Notes under the pieces: model-generated | The model's database searches: none | What the model was told of the DNA's origin: nothing | What the model saw: only the letters and a program-made list of their open reading frames with translations | Part shown: one piece after another, positions 10,103 through 17,719 of the stretch | Position numbering within the stretch: position 1 is the first letter of the stretch | Layout: every line of letters begins with the position of its first letter | Made by a program: the position numbers and the translations under genes | Source of the DNA: Sphingopyxis macrogoltabida | Lineage (GTDB): Bacteria > Pseudomonadota > Alphaproteobacteria > Sphingomonadales > Sphingomonadaceae | Length of the DNA: 64,000 bases | Reading direction: 5' to 3' | Assembly: GCF_001307295.1 (NCBI RefSeq) | Contig: NZ_CP012701.1 | Coordinates: 132,953-196,952 of the forward strand

Positions 10103-10149
10103 ACACCATCGCCTACACCGGAAATTACACCACGAGCGCGGACGCTAAC

Positions 10150-10685
10150 AGTTCGCTGTGTGTCACAAGGACGGCCCCGCGCTCATGGCGCTCGGTCAGA
10201 ATGTCGGTGCCGCGCCGTTTCGAAAAGTCGACGAACCAGACGGTCAATGGGACGCAGATAAAGGCTGCACCAAGACCCGCAGAAATGCTGACCTGCACAG
10301 CCTTGGCCCAAGCCCGTTCCACGGCAGGATGATAGGGCACCATGGACATGGTGCCTTGCACCATCTGACCCGACGGAAGCGTCAGGTTCACAGGCTTGTT
10401 AGGATTGAGTTGAACCCATCCCCAAGCCTCGGCGTAGAGCTTCATCAGCACGAGCTGAACCTCGTGGTTCTTGAAGGTCAAACTGACGAGGACGCACAGC
10501 AGAAGAACGGCGGTTCCGACCCAGACATAGAGGGGCATTCTGATGCCCGCCCAGGTCATCAGGATTTCGTGGTGGAACAGCTGCGATCCGCGCGTAAAAT
10601 TGCCAGCGTTCCGCTTCACTTTTCCGCGCGCGGAAGCGTGGGTGAGAGTGGCAGCTTTTTTGCTGAACCGGATGTCTTCAGCCAT
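10150..10685 (-). pseudogene. traD: traD coupling protein, 5' part
   Basis: The N-terminal 178 codons of TraD. Two hydrophobic helices are visible (about residues 51-68, YVWVGTAVLLLCVLVSLTF, and about 135-152, SISAGLGAAFICVPLTVW), followed by the conserved RGTDILTERHERGAVLV segment before the insertion. The start overlaps the last codons of the RHH gene by eight bases. The reading frame runs a short way into the IS and ends, so a truncated membrane-anchor fragment may still be made. Confidence 0.92.
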
Positions 10686-10977
10686 GATGCTCTCGCACGT
10701 TGGAGAGCGCCTGAGCGATCAGGTGTTCGGCATCAGCCGGATATTGCTCCTGAACGATGAGCGAGAGCGCGAGCTGGGTATGCTCGAGGATTGTGACAGC
10801 CCGCTCGGCATTGAGCGATAATCCCGCCTTCAGGAGGGGAATGCCCACTTCAAGGGCAATGCGGATGGCTTCTGACCGCGAGACACCGCGACTTGTCGCA
10901 AGTTGATCGACGACGTCGATCATCCTTGGGCTGAGCGTTACACCGACGCTCTGGAACTGTTTCTTTTCCACTACCAC
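10678..10977 (-). CDS. Ribbon-helix-helix protein, relaxosome accessory type
   Basis: A 99-aa protein with an N-terminal ribbon-helix-helix (SVGVTLSPRMIDVVDQLATSRGVSRSEAIRIALEVG, residues about 9-45, written here in pieces: beta strand SVGVTL, helix A, SRSEAIRIA helix B) and a leucine-rich C-terminal helical part. It takes the place of TrwA/TraM-like proteins that bind oriT, stimulate the relaxase and repress their own promoter. The start is GTG. It leads the operon RHH-traD-mobF and overlaps traD by eight bases. A strong promoter with inverted operators is directly upstream. Confidence 0.8.
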   Translation of the reverse strand: MVVEKKQFQSVGVTLSPRMIDVVDQLATSRGVSRSEAIRIALEVGIPLLKAGLSLNAERAVTILEHTQLALSLIVQEQYPADAEHLIAQALSNVREHHG

Positions 10978-11012
10978 ACCTTTTCAGGCGTGGTTCGTCT
11001 ATCGCAGGTTAG

Positions 11013-11041
11013 AGTATATAGCGCTGCATTGCGCTTGCCAA
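11013..11041 (-). promoter_or_regulatory. Sigma70 promoter of the conjugation operon with embedded operator
   Basis: On the minus strand TTGGCA (11036-11041) and TATACT (11013-11018) are separated by exactly 17 bp. The spacer holds TAGCGCTGCA (11019-11028, plus strand) whose inverted copy TGCAGCGCTA lies at 11064-11073. This placement suggests repression by the RHH protein encoded next. Confidence 0.75.
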
Positions 11042-11400
11042 GAGTCTCGGCGATGCAGCCCGGTGCAGCGCTATGGCATTGGTTTTTCGACGCTTTATTG
11101 AAGCCTTGAACATCCTGCAGCCGACTGCAGCGCCCGAATTCTGAGAAAAATTTCAGCTAACCAATTGTGAAATATGCAGAACTTCGCTGCATTCGCCTAC
11201 CGCGCAGCGGTGTACGGTGTGCGCAAAAAATCAGGAACTTGTGCCCTGTGCCAGGTCCATTGTTGTAGGGGGACTACTCGCGCAGGTGGTTCTCCAGCGG
11301 GATTGCGCGAGCGAGCCTGACTCGCGAACTCAGCGCAGGCGTTATGTCCGCCTATAGCCGGCGCTGTGGGACGACAGTGGCTTTGGGTTTGGCCATGGCG
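11042..11400. other. Hairpin-rich intergenic region, oriT candidate
   Basis: About 500 bp separate the minus-strand conjugation operon from the divergent small gene at 11537. The stretch has several inverted repeats: TAGCGCTGCA/TGCAGCGCTA (11019-11028/11064-11073), CTGCAG-N4-CTGCAG (about 11116-11131), and a two-step stem CAGCGC+AGGCG / CGCCT+GCGCTG (11331-11366). An AT-rich part (11140-11180) and GGTGTACGGTGTGCGC (about 11209) lie between. The order oriT-trwA-trwB-trwC in R388-like systems puts oriT here. The nic site cannot be fixed from sequence alone. Confidence 0.45.
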
Positions 11401-11536
11401 ATGGCGATGGCGATGGCTTAAGCAGGCCATGCTCGGCAAAGAAGTGGCGCGAGAGCAGCAAGCAAAAAAATGCCTCGAACAGACCCTGCGATTGGTGCAT
11501 CTTCGCATGGTCTTTCAAGGCTTGGAGGAATGCGCA

Positions 11537-11761
11537 ATGGTGTCGAAACTTGAACGCGAACGGTCTGCCCTGGCAGCAGCGGAAAAGGAGTTGGAAGAGC
11601 GCAGGCAGAAGCTTGCAGAGCTTGAGCGTGAGGAGGCAGAACGAGAGCTAAATCGGCTGATCAAGAAGGTCGGTCAGGATACGGCGATTGCCCTTCTGGA
11701 ACTGGCCGTCAAGGTGAAGCCAAAGTTGGCGATTTCTGCCCTCGAGAAGCTTGGCGGGTGA
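11537..11761 (+). CDS. Small coiled-coil protein, possible mobilisation accessory
   Basis: A 74-aa protein, almost entirely a charged coiled coil (VSKLERERSALAAAEKELEE...LAELEREEAEREL) followed by a short LLELAVKVKPKLAISALEK helix. The internal ATG is chosen because GGAGGA precedes it by seven bases; the upstream part of the frame is low-complexity Trp/Arg. It is divergent from the RHH-traD-mobF operon across the oriT candidate, the position of small TraD/DUF6437-like mobilisation proteins in other alphaproteobacterial elements. That family link is tentative. Confidence 0.5.
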   Translation: MVSKLERERSALAAAEKELEERRQKLAELEREEAERELNRLIKKVGQDTAIALLELAVKVKPKLAISALEKLGG

Positions 11762-11809
11762 GGTCTGGTTTTTGTCGAGTTGGGCGGCGATGACCACCGC
11801 CCTGTCTCG

Positions 11810-12061
11810 TCAGAATTCATCGGCCATCTTGCCGGTGGCGGTGTAGACGATCTGGTCGATCAGGTGCATCGGCAGCTCGCCATAGTCTCCCTCCTCGATG
11901 AGGATGTACCCGTCCGGGGTCTCAACGACGTGGACGTCGAAGAATGTGTGGTATGAGCGCCGCTCAGCTTCCAGCGTTTTTTCATCAAGGGCGATGATGT
12001 TGGGGTTGATCTGACGAAGCACCGAAACGTCGTCTTCGTAGCTTTCCGTTGTGTAGCACAT
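11810..12061 (-). CDS. Hypothetical protein
   Basis: An 83-aa acidic protein (MCYTTESYEDDVSVLRQINPN...). The ATG at 12059-12061 is preferred because AGGAGG lies seven bases upstream. Mixed alpha/beta composition with HTFFDVHVVETPDGYILIEEGDYG suggests a small beta-rich fold. No family recognised. Its leader shares the string GGCTCGTCCGCC (plus strand) with that of ssb. Confidence 0.5.
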   Translation of the reverse strand: MCYTTESYEDDVSVLRQINPNIIALDEKTLEAERRSYHTFFDVHVVETPDGYILIEEGDYGELPMHLIDQIVYTATGKMADEF

Positions 12062-12125
12062 GACCTTGCCTCCTGGCGCTTGGCGGCTCGTCCGCCATGC
12101 CATGAAACAGCGCCCCGTCAGTGTG

Positions 12126-12225
12126 CTGGTCACCGGAGCGAAGCGGAGGCTTGACCGCTAATTTTTCGATGGTGCGGAAGCCGGCGCAGCACGGCTTCTC
12201 GGTCGGGAAATTAGTGGTTGACCAG
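12126..12225 (+). ncRNA. Candidate structured RNA with three nested stems
   Basis: Three stems nest around one axis: CTGGTCA/TGACCAG (12126-12132/12219-12225), CCGCTAATTT/AAATTAGTGG (12155-12164/12208-12217, one G-U pair on the plus strand) and GAAGCCG/CGGCTTC (12177-12183/12192-12198). A small AAGC/GCTT hairpin fits in the left arm. The G-U pair would be an A-C mismatch on the minus strand, so a plus-strand RNA is favoured. No convincing promoter was found. It could instead be a DNA cruciform or part of the leader of the minus-strand gene ending here. Confidence 0.35.
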
Positions 12226-12355
12226 TATGCTGGCGGGGTGCTCATGGCGATGGTGGTGGACGTGCCTGCGGCGGGATGCATGCGTTGCCAGCGACTTCGC
12301 GAAAGCTATGTCCTGGCTCGTGGCTGTTCGGCATTGGCGTAACCCAGGCGGCATG

Positions 12356-12393
12356 AAAAAAGGGCGCCGCGGCAACGTGCCGGGCACCCTTTT
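12356..12393 (-). terminator. Terminator after the 12492-13058 gene
   Basis: On the minus strand a GC-rich hairpin (GGGTGCCCGGCA ... GCGGCGCCC) is followed by TTTTTT. On the plus strand it also ends in TTTT, so it may work in both directions. It sits about 100 bp after the stop codon of the unknown gene. Confidence 0.6.
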
Positions 12394-12491
12394 CCACCTC
12401 GATCCTGCAGGAGGCTGGTTGCAGATCGAGCGTTGAACATGGCGACGAGTTCAGCCGGTTTGTGGCTGCTCGTGAACTGCTGGCCGGATAG

Positions 12492-13058
12492 TCATAAGGT
12501 CCATTCGAGCAGCGGGTGTTGCTCTCCACAATCAGTGGCGGCGATGAACGCGAGGCTTTCGAAGAGCGGAGTGATTCCTGCCTTGACGAAAGCCGCGTAA
12601 GTCCGGTGATCCTCGAGCGCTGTCCCAAGCTTCTGCAAGGACAATTGGCCAGATTCATTTGCATGGCGGGCAAGAGAGGTGAGCACCTTAGCCGCAAGGT
12701 CGCTGCTCATTGTGATGTCACCTACCAGAGCGATGTGTTCACTCACGCGCATCGTGATCGGCGCATCGCATTGCTGGTGCTCGATCCGCAGCATTCGCCC
12801 AAGAAACTGCGCTTCCTCAACGATTGCGATCATCTCCGGGCGATGGTCGAAGCATGATGCGAACGCGGCGATGGCAAGCGCGTTGGCATTGATCTCGAAG
12901 TTCAGGGCCGCGGCCAGGAATTCGCCTGGATCTGCATCGATTGTACTGTTGGCGGTGTGCAGTCTGCGCATCAGCGCGGCGAGCTCTGGCGGGCGTATCT
13001 GAGCCGGTTTCGAATGGAGCCTTGTCTCGATATCCTTGACGCGGAATGTGACGAGCAT
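12492..13058 (-). CDS. Hypothetical protein
   Basis: A 188-aa, mostly helical protein with no recognised family. It begins MLVTFRVKDIETRLHSKPAQIRPPELAALM and includes a run of helices (LAAALNFEINANALAIAAFASCF). AGGAGG precedes the ATG. The leader carries the purine tract seen before other backbone genes (13081-13103). A terminator follows. No membrane segment. Confidence 0.55.
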   Translation of the reverse strand: MLVTFRVKDIETRLHSKPAQIRPPELAALMRRLHTANSTIDADPGEFLAAALNFEINANALAIAAFASCFDHRPEMIAIVEEAQFLGRMLRIEHQQCDAPITMRVSEHIALVGDITMSSDLAAKVLTSLARHANESGQLSLQKLGTALEDHRTYAAFVKAGITPLFESLAFIAATDCGEQHPLLEWTL

Positions 13059-13080
13059 CTTTGCCTCCTGTCGCTGCTCG

Positions 13081-13103
13081 TCTCCTCCACCCCCCTCTCC
13101 TTT
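13081..13103 (-). promoter_or_regulatory. Leader purine tract, copy A (before 12492-13058 gene)
   Basis: Reads GGAGAGGGGGGTGGAGGAG on the gene strand, 23-45 nt before the ATG. No clear Shine-Dalgarno hairpin is visible in this copy. Confidence 0.45.
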
Positions 13104-13199
13104 CTCACTTCCTGAGCTTGTGGCTGAATGCCCACAAGGGGTCTGGTCCAGCCTGAGGATTGCCGGTCAGCCAATTGTCCGGATGCAGCCGCTAGCGCG

Positions 13200-13345
13200 G
13201 CAGCGATGCCCGCAAGATGCGAAGCATCGAGAACGGGCAAGGCGCGCCGGGCCAAGGTAAAAGTTCGGCTGATACATTCAGGGATCGCGATGCTCGCGGT
13301 AGCGGGCGAAGGGGGTTCGATGCCCCCAGAGCCCGCCCCTTGCGC
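13200..13345. other. Gene-free stretch with stacked hairpins
   Basis: Between 13059 and 13395 I see no gene. The stretch has a nested hairpin GCCCG-GATGC/GCATC-CGGGC (13208-13238), CGCGA-TGC-TCGCG (13286-13298), and a two-part stem GCGGGC+GGGGG around TTCGATG closed by CCCCC+GCCCGC (13302-13336) with GAA/AGA internal loops. The last resembles a tRNA T-arm, but no tRNA or tmRNA can be built around it. Possibly a 3' UTR structure or small RNA. Confidence 0.35.
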
Positions 13346-13355
13346 AAAAGAAGAA

Positions 13356-13387
13356 CGGAAGGCCCCGGCATAAGCCGGAGCCTTCCG
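13356..13387 (-). terminator. Terminator after the DUF2493 gene
   Basis: Arms CGGAAGGC+CCGGC and GCCGG+AGCCTTCCG pair around ATAA. It lies nine bases after the stop codon of the DUF2493 gene. Confidence 0.6.
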
Positions 13388-13395
13388 AAGAGCGC

Positions 13396-14388
13396 TCACC
13401 CGAAGGTGCGCGAGCGCGTTTGCGCCTGATCGCTGATGCGGCGAATGTGCAGCGGCACGCCTGCCTGACGGAGGCGCTGTGCAAGGTTCGACTGGATGCC
13501 CGATCCTTCCCCAATGATCGCTTCGACCGGGTTCAGTTTGACGATGCTCTCGTTCCGCAGGAACGGAGCCCGGTTGCCGTGGCGCTGGTCAGGAACGAAC
13601 AGGATTGTGTTGACCCCGTTCTGCTGCGCCCATGCACCCGCCATGGCGTCGACGCCCTTGCGCATGCCGGTCGTGCCCAGGACCATGTTCGGGATCCGGG
13701 ACTTGATGTCGTCGAGGATAGCCCAGATCATCGCAAAATCGTGCCAATCCTTCTGGCCACCTGACACGATAACCAGCGGTCCATCGGGCTGGAATTGCGC
13801 TCTGCGATCCTTGGCGCGTGCTGCGAGGAAATCGCGTGCCTGAACTTGGCTTGCGGTCACCCCATTCTTGCTGACTTGCGATCCCCGTGCGGCCGTGAAG
13901 GGACGACCGGTTTCGACCCGGTAAACGTCCGCTGCATGGTCGCGCATCGCCTCGAGCGCTTCGCGGCACCCTTGCAGTGTCTGGCAGAGCTGTTGTGTTT
14001 CCTCGAGCTCGACAGCGTAGATTTCCGAAGGATCGAAGTGGCGTGCCATTTCGCCCAGCTTCTTTGCAGCATCGTCCTCGCGACCTTCAGCCAGGCGTGC
14101 GGTCATGTGGAACGAGTTGACCATGCCCCAGGCAAGCTGCTGCGCAAATTCCTCCATGCGCGTGTCCTTGAGGACATCGAAGATCGTTCCGATTGCCATC
14201 TCCACGGCGCGGCGCGCCATGTCGGGGTCCGGCATCTCTGCGGCGATTGGAGCCTCGATGATGTTGAGCTTGGCCAGATCGCTATGTTCGAGAAACGCCC
14301 CGTCGTAGGATTCCGTGATCCCTTCACGTGCATCGGCGAGATTGATCCGAGCCTGAGCCAGATCTGCAAACGAGTTGAAAACAGTCAT
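13396..14388 (-). CDS. DUF2493 (YspA/SLOG-like) domain protein
   Basis: A 330-aa protein. The start MTVFNSFADL is set by GGAGG at good spacing. The N-terminal two thirds are helical and acidic. The C-terminal third (from about residue 190) is the DUF2493 domain: PLVIVSGGQKDWHDFAMIWAILDD, then LGTTGMRKGVDAMAGAWAQQNGV and APFLRNE. That Rossmann-like SLOG fold is thought to bind nucleotide-derived ligands. Such proteins are very common on sphingomonad plasmids, with unknown role. A CGATTT-TCG-AAATCG hairpin lies just before the Shine-Dalgarno. Confidence 0.8.
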   Translation of the reverse strand: MTVFNSFADLAQARINLADAREGITESYDGAFLEHSDLAKLNIIEAPIAAEMPDPDMARRAVEMAIGTIFDVLKDTRMEEFAQQLAWGMVNSFHMTARLAEGREDDAAKKLGEMARHFDPSEIYAVELEETQQLCQTLQGCREALEAMRDHAADVYRVETGRPFTAARGSQVSKNGVTASQVQARDFLAARAKDRRAQFQPDGPLVIVSGGQKDWHDFAMIWAILDDIKSRIPNMVLGTTGMRKGVDAMAGAWAQQNGVNTILFVPDQRHGNRAPFLRNESIVKLNPVEAIIGEGSGIQSNLAQRLRQAGVPLHIRRISDQAQTRSRTFG

Positions 14389-14856
14389 AAAAACCTCCGA
14401 TTTTCGAAATCGTCCCCACATTGGGAACAGCCAAAAACCCATCGGGCCGGACGGACCGTGTCAGGGACGGCGAGCTCGTCTCGCCGCCGCCATGGCGGGC
14501 GTGGGGGAACCGATTTTCTGCGAGGTGGCTGGCGCGCAGCGACACAGCCTCCCCGCTGAAAATTGGGGGGACCGCGATCCTTGACTAAGGGGCGGCCGCC
14601 GATAGGTTTCGGCAGGTGTTCCTGTGTGTGTGGAAGAGACGTTCCCGCCCTCGAGCAGATGAGACGAAGGCAGGGCCGGTCAGGCGCTTCAGCGCCACAT
14701 CGGGCCGCCCCTTCGGCCCTGCGAAGGGGTTACAGCGGGAACACTCCCGATCTAGTGAGGCAGTTCGGCGCGGCTCGTCGGGAGACGATGGGCATCCAGG
14801 GACGACGCGGCAACTCAACCTGTTGCTGTGGCCCAGCTAAGCGCTATGATTTGACG
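14389..14856. other. Gene-free stretch between divergent units
   Basis: About 470 bp with no gene I can support. Open frames on both strands here are GC-driven and lack ribosome sites. It must hold the promoter of the DUF2493 gene and perhaps that of the 14857 gene. No strong repeats seen apart from the small hairpin at 14399-14413. Confidence 0.4.
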
Positions 14857-15342
14857 ATGGCAGTGTGGCAGTTCGTCATCGATCTCATTCCTGCATCTGC
14901 GGCGCGCGTCGCAGGGGTTGCCGCAGTGCGGATGAGCCGCGCGCAACTCGATGAGACCGTTCTCGGTTTTTCGGCGGCTGATGAGGAGGTGGTGTTCTCG
15001 AAACTCGGCAGGCTCCTTCCAGAGAAACCGTCTTGGTCTGACGGCCTGCGGATTTGGGGCGACGAGAAAGCGGACGACATTCAGGTCAGCATCGACGGGC
15101 AGGCCATTGAGGAGATCCAGTTCCGCCTCAATGTAGCGGACCTATCTTTGCCATTGGTCGGCGGGATCTGCGACCTCGCGCGCCATTTCGACAGCGTCCT
15201 TGCGACGCCGGATGGGGCGATCATTCAGCCGAACCGTGAGGCTGTCATGAGAACAATCATGCAATCACAGGCAGCTCAGTACGTGCGAGACCCCCAGCGA
15301 TTTCTCGAGGAAGCGATCCGTCTGGATTGGGAGGGCTTATAA
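14857..15342 (+). CDS. Hypothetical protein
   Basis: A 161-aa protein beginning MAVWQFVIDLIPASAARV. It is acidic, mixed alpha/beta, and has DGLRIWGDEKADDIQVSIDG in the middle, a pattern seen in small immunity-like or DUF proteins of unknown function. The start is chosen where protein-like composition begins; upstream codons look non-coding. Alone on the plus strand. Confidence 0.5.
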   Translation: MAVWQFVIDLIPASAARVAGVAAVRMSRAQLDETVLGFSAADEEVVFSKLGRLLPEKPSWSDGLRIWGDEKADDIQVSIDGQAIEEIQFRLNVADLSLPLVGGICDLARHFDSVLATPDGAIIQPNREAVMRTIMQSQAAQYVRDPQRFLEEAIRLDWEGL

Positions 15343-15508
15343 GGGCATCTGGCATCCTCTGCTTTGCGTTCGCCGTAGATGGGGCCAGCGCTTGAACCGG
15401 GCTGGCGGCTTTGATCGCTTTTCCGCCGAAACCGGAAAATTCGGTCACTGAGGCCTGATCGGTCGCTGGCTCGATCAACTATTCGAGTGCGCTAGTGCGA
15501 GTTTCCGA

Positions 15509-15973
15509 TCAGGCTGCAATCGCGTTCAGACACGCCTCGAACACCTCCCGCTGTTTCGCGGCGGGAAATGCTGCCAAGGCATCGGTGACGGTGAACCAGC
15601 GCGCGTCAGCTATTTCTTCAGCCTGGAGTGCGAGAGGAGCATCGTCTCGAAGGCGAACAACGAACATCGCAGCTTCCTGACCATCATGGTCGAGCGCCTT
15701 TTTGGCCTTGTGTTCGGCGCTGTAGATGAAGCGGTTGCCAACTGGCAGCTGTTCCAGTTCTACTTCCAGCGTCACACCGAGTTCTTCGGCGATCTCCCTT
15801 CGCATCGCCTGATGCACAGTTTCGCCTTCCTCGACGCCGCCGCCAGCAAGGGTCCATTCCCCCTCACGGTAGCCGTGTGGGCGGACCAGCAAAAACTCGC
15901 CATGATCGTTGACGACAACGGCGCGGACTTTCTGGCGGAGTTTGAGCCCGCCCTCATGAAGAAATGCAGCCAT
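15509..15973 (-). CDS. NUDIX hydrolase
   Basis: A 154-aa enzyme that hydrolyses nucleoside diphosphates linked to another group. The Nudix box is clear (GGGVEEGETVHQAMRREIAEELG, residues about 44-66: G-x5-E-x7-REUxEExG is satisfied by G, E, REI, EE). The N terminus has the KVRAVVVNDHGEFLLVRP strand pair. Substrate cannot be told. Stands alone, divergent from the MFS gene 90 bp away. Confidence 0.9.
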   Translation of the reverse strand: MAAFLHEGGLKLRQKVRAVVVNDHGEFLLVRPHGYREGEWTLAGGGVEEGETVHQAMRREIAEELGVTLEVELEQLPVGNRFIYSAEHKAKKALDHDGQEAAMFVVRLRDDAPLALQAEEIADARWFTVTDALAAFPAAKQREVFEACLNAIAA

Positions 15974-16063
15974 GAAACGAGGCTAGACGGCACGGGTTAA
16001 GTCTCCGTAACCCCCGCGCCCTTTTCACTGTTGTCACCCGCGCACCTGCCGTAAGGCGCGCCA

Positions 16064-17281
16064 ATGCTTCCATTTGTGCGCCACAATGCCCGCTGGCTGG
16101 CGGCAGGGTTCCTGTTGTCGATGTTCTCGTCGTTTGGGCAGACCTTCTTCATCGGCCTGTCGGGGGCTGAGTCCCAAGCGCGTTTCGACTTGTCGGGCGG
16201 CGAGTTCGGGCTGCTCTACATGGTGGCGACGCTAGCGAGCGCAGCAACACTGCCGTGGATCGGCAAGGTGATGGACGTGATGCGCGGGCGCACTGTCGCA
16301 GCGATGGTGATGCCGGGGTTGGCCGCTGCATGCCTGCTCGCAGCCTGGTCGCCTCACATCATCGGCTTTGTCGTCGCGCTCTATCTGCTGCGCCTGCTTG
16401 GGCAGGGCATGATGACGCATATCGCTCAGACGGAAACCGCGCGAGCATTTGTCGCCAATCGCGGGCGGGCGATGTCTCTGGTGGTGCCGGGGCACCAGGC
16501 GGGCGAGGCAGTCTTGCCGGCTCTGTTCGTGCTGGTTGCCGCTGCTTTGGGTTGGCAGGGTGCGTGGACGGCGGCGGCAGCGCTAACCCTCGTGATCGGG
16601 ATGCCGCTAATCATCGGTTTACTAGCAAAGCCCCGCGTTCCGCAGCAAGCTGAGATCAATCAGGCCAAGGCACAAGGGATACGCGACTGGACGCGCGGCG
16701 AGGTAATCCGCGATCCGGTGTTCTACTTGCTTTTGCTCGGCCTGCTCGCACCGCCCTTCATCGGCACCACGATCTTTTTCCATCAGGGCCACCTGATCGA
16801 CGTGCGTGGATACGACCAGCTGGCGTTTGCTGGGGCATTCCCGGTGATAGCGATAACCACGGTCGGGTTCGGGCTTGTCTGCGGGTATCTGGTGGACCGG
16901 CTCGGATCCGTGCGCCTGCTGCCGTTTTTCCTCGTGCCGATCTGCATTGCCAGCCTTGCCGCAGCGTCGATCACGGCGCTCTGGGGGATCTACCTGTTCA
17001 TGTTCCTGTTCGGTGTGAGTTACGGGCTGACCTCGAATATGTTCGGCGTGATCTGGCCGGAAGTTTACGGCACTGCGCACCTCGGCTCGATCCGCGCGCT
17101 GGTGGTATCGGGCATGGTTCTGGCCACGGCGGTCGGACCTGGTCTGACGGGCGCGCTGATCGATCAGGGGATCACCTTGCCCCAGCAATTGTGGTGGATG
17201 GCGCTGTGGTGCGTAGTCGCCACGGGCGCACTGGTGCTCGCCGCCCGAATGATCAGGTCACGGACTGGGCAGTCAGACTAG
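16064..17281 (+). CDS. Major facilitator superfamily transporter
   Basis: A 405-aa inner-membrane protein with about 12 hydrophobic helices, split by a basic central loop (LAKPRVPQQAEINQAKAQGIRDWTR region). An MFS loop signature WIGKVMDVMRGR follows helix 2. It resembles the small-molecule or monocarboxylate-type MFS members rather than drug exporters, but the substrate is unknown. AAGG precedes the ATG. Confidence 0.85.
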   Translation: MLPFVRHNARWLAAGFLLSMFSSFGQTFFIGLSGAESQARFDLSGGEFGLLYMVATLASAATLPWIGKVMDVMRGRTVAAMVMPGLAAACLLAAWSPHIIGFVVALYLLRLLGQGMMTHIAQTETARAFVANRGRAMSLVVPGHQAGEAVLPALFVLVAAALGWQGAWTAAAALTLVIGMPLIIGLLAKPRVPQQAEINQAKAQGIRDWTRGEVIRDPVFYLLLLGLLAPPFIGTTIFFHQGHLIDVRGYDQLAFAGAFPVIAITTVGFGLVCGYLVDRLGSVRLLPFFLVPICIASLAAASITALWGIYLFMFLFGVSYGLTSNMFGVIWPEVYGTAHLGSIRALVVSGMVLATAVGPGLTGALIDQGITLPQQLWWMALWCVVATGALVLAARMIRSRTGQSD

Positions 17282-17319
17282 CAGCAAACGCAAGGATTGC
17301 CGCATACCGTCAGATAGTG

Positions 17320-17517
17320 TCACGCCCCCAATAGTTCAGAATATGTGCGTGAGCTGAGGACGCTGCGATATTCGGCGCCTTCTGGTCGCAGCGCCTTGAT
17401 CTGTGATGCAAAATTATCAGCCTCGCGCGCGGCAGCTGCTCTGGTTTCAGGCCTGTCATTGGCACGAGCAGCAATCAGCGCAAGCTGATGACAGCGGAAG
17501 AGTTCGTTCAAATCCAT
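17320..17517 (-). CDS. Small hypothetical protein
   Basis: A 65-aa helical protein starting MDLNELFRCHQLALIAARA. AGGAG lies nine bases before this ATG. It is the last of three closely spaced minus-strand genes after prfC. Family unknown; short proteins of this type occur often in sphingomonads. Confidence 0.55.
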   Translation of the reverse strand: MDLNELFRCHQLALIAARANDRPETRAAAAREADNFASQIKALRPEGAEYRSVLSSRTYSELLGA

Positions 17518-17545
17518 GGGGTTCTCCTGTCGGGTTTCATGATGA

Positions 17546-17719
17546 TCATTGCTTGCCCTCACGGCGCTCCTTGCGTCGGCGTGCCTTTGCGACGCGCGCC
17601 TTCAATTCGGCGTCTGGCAGCGGCGCGAGGATCGGTGCAAGCTTGCGGACGTCGTCTGGCGATGCATTGGGCCTTGCCATGATGATCAGATCGAGCATTT
17701 TTTCCGTGTTCACCTTCAT
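17546..17719 (-). CDS. 57-aa protein translationally coupled to prfC
   Basis: The ATG overlaps the prfC stop as ATGA (17716-17719). The product begins MKVNTEKMLDLIIMARPN and ends in a basic helix rich in Arg and Lys (ARRRKERREGKQ). The C-terminal charge suggests RNA or ribosome contact, but this is inference. It ends 28 bp before the next small gene. Confidence 0.55.
   Translation of the reverse strand: MKVNTEKMLDLIIMARPNASPDDVRKLAPILAPLPDAELKARVAKARRRKERREGKQ

Larger units (their letters stand above)
8728..10149 (-). mobile_element. IS256-family insertion sequence, copy 1
   Basis: A 1422-bp element with ends GGTCGCGTCCG and, read inward from the other side, GTTAGCGTCCG, followed by a shared GTGGTGTAATTTC block. 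It is flanked by the 9-bp direct repeat AGTTCGCTG (8719-8727 and 10150-10158). Comparison with copy 2 at 52101-53522, which has different flanks, fixes both ends. One transposase gene fills it. It interrupts traD in antisense-neutral fashion, with transposase and traD on the same strand. Confidence 0.95.

Noticed and set aside
13302-13336. T-arm-like stem with TTCGATG loop, possible tRNA or tmRNA end
   Set aside because: No anticodon arm, D arm, acceptor stem or tmRNA tag sequence can be placed around it.
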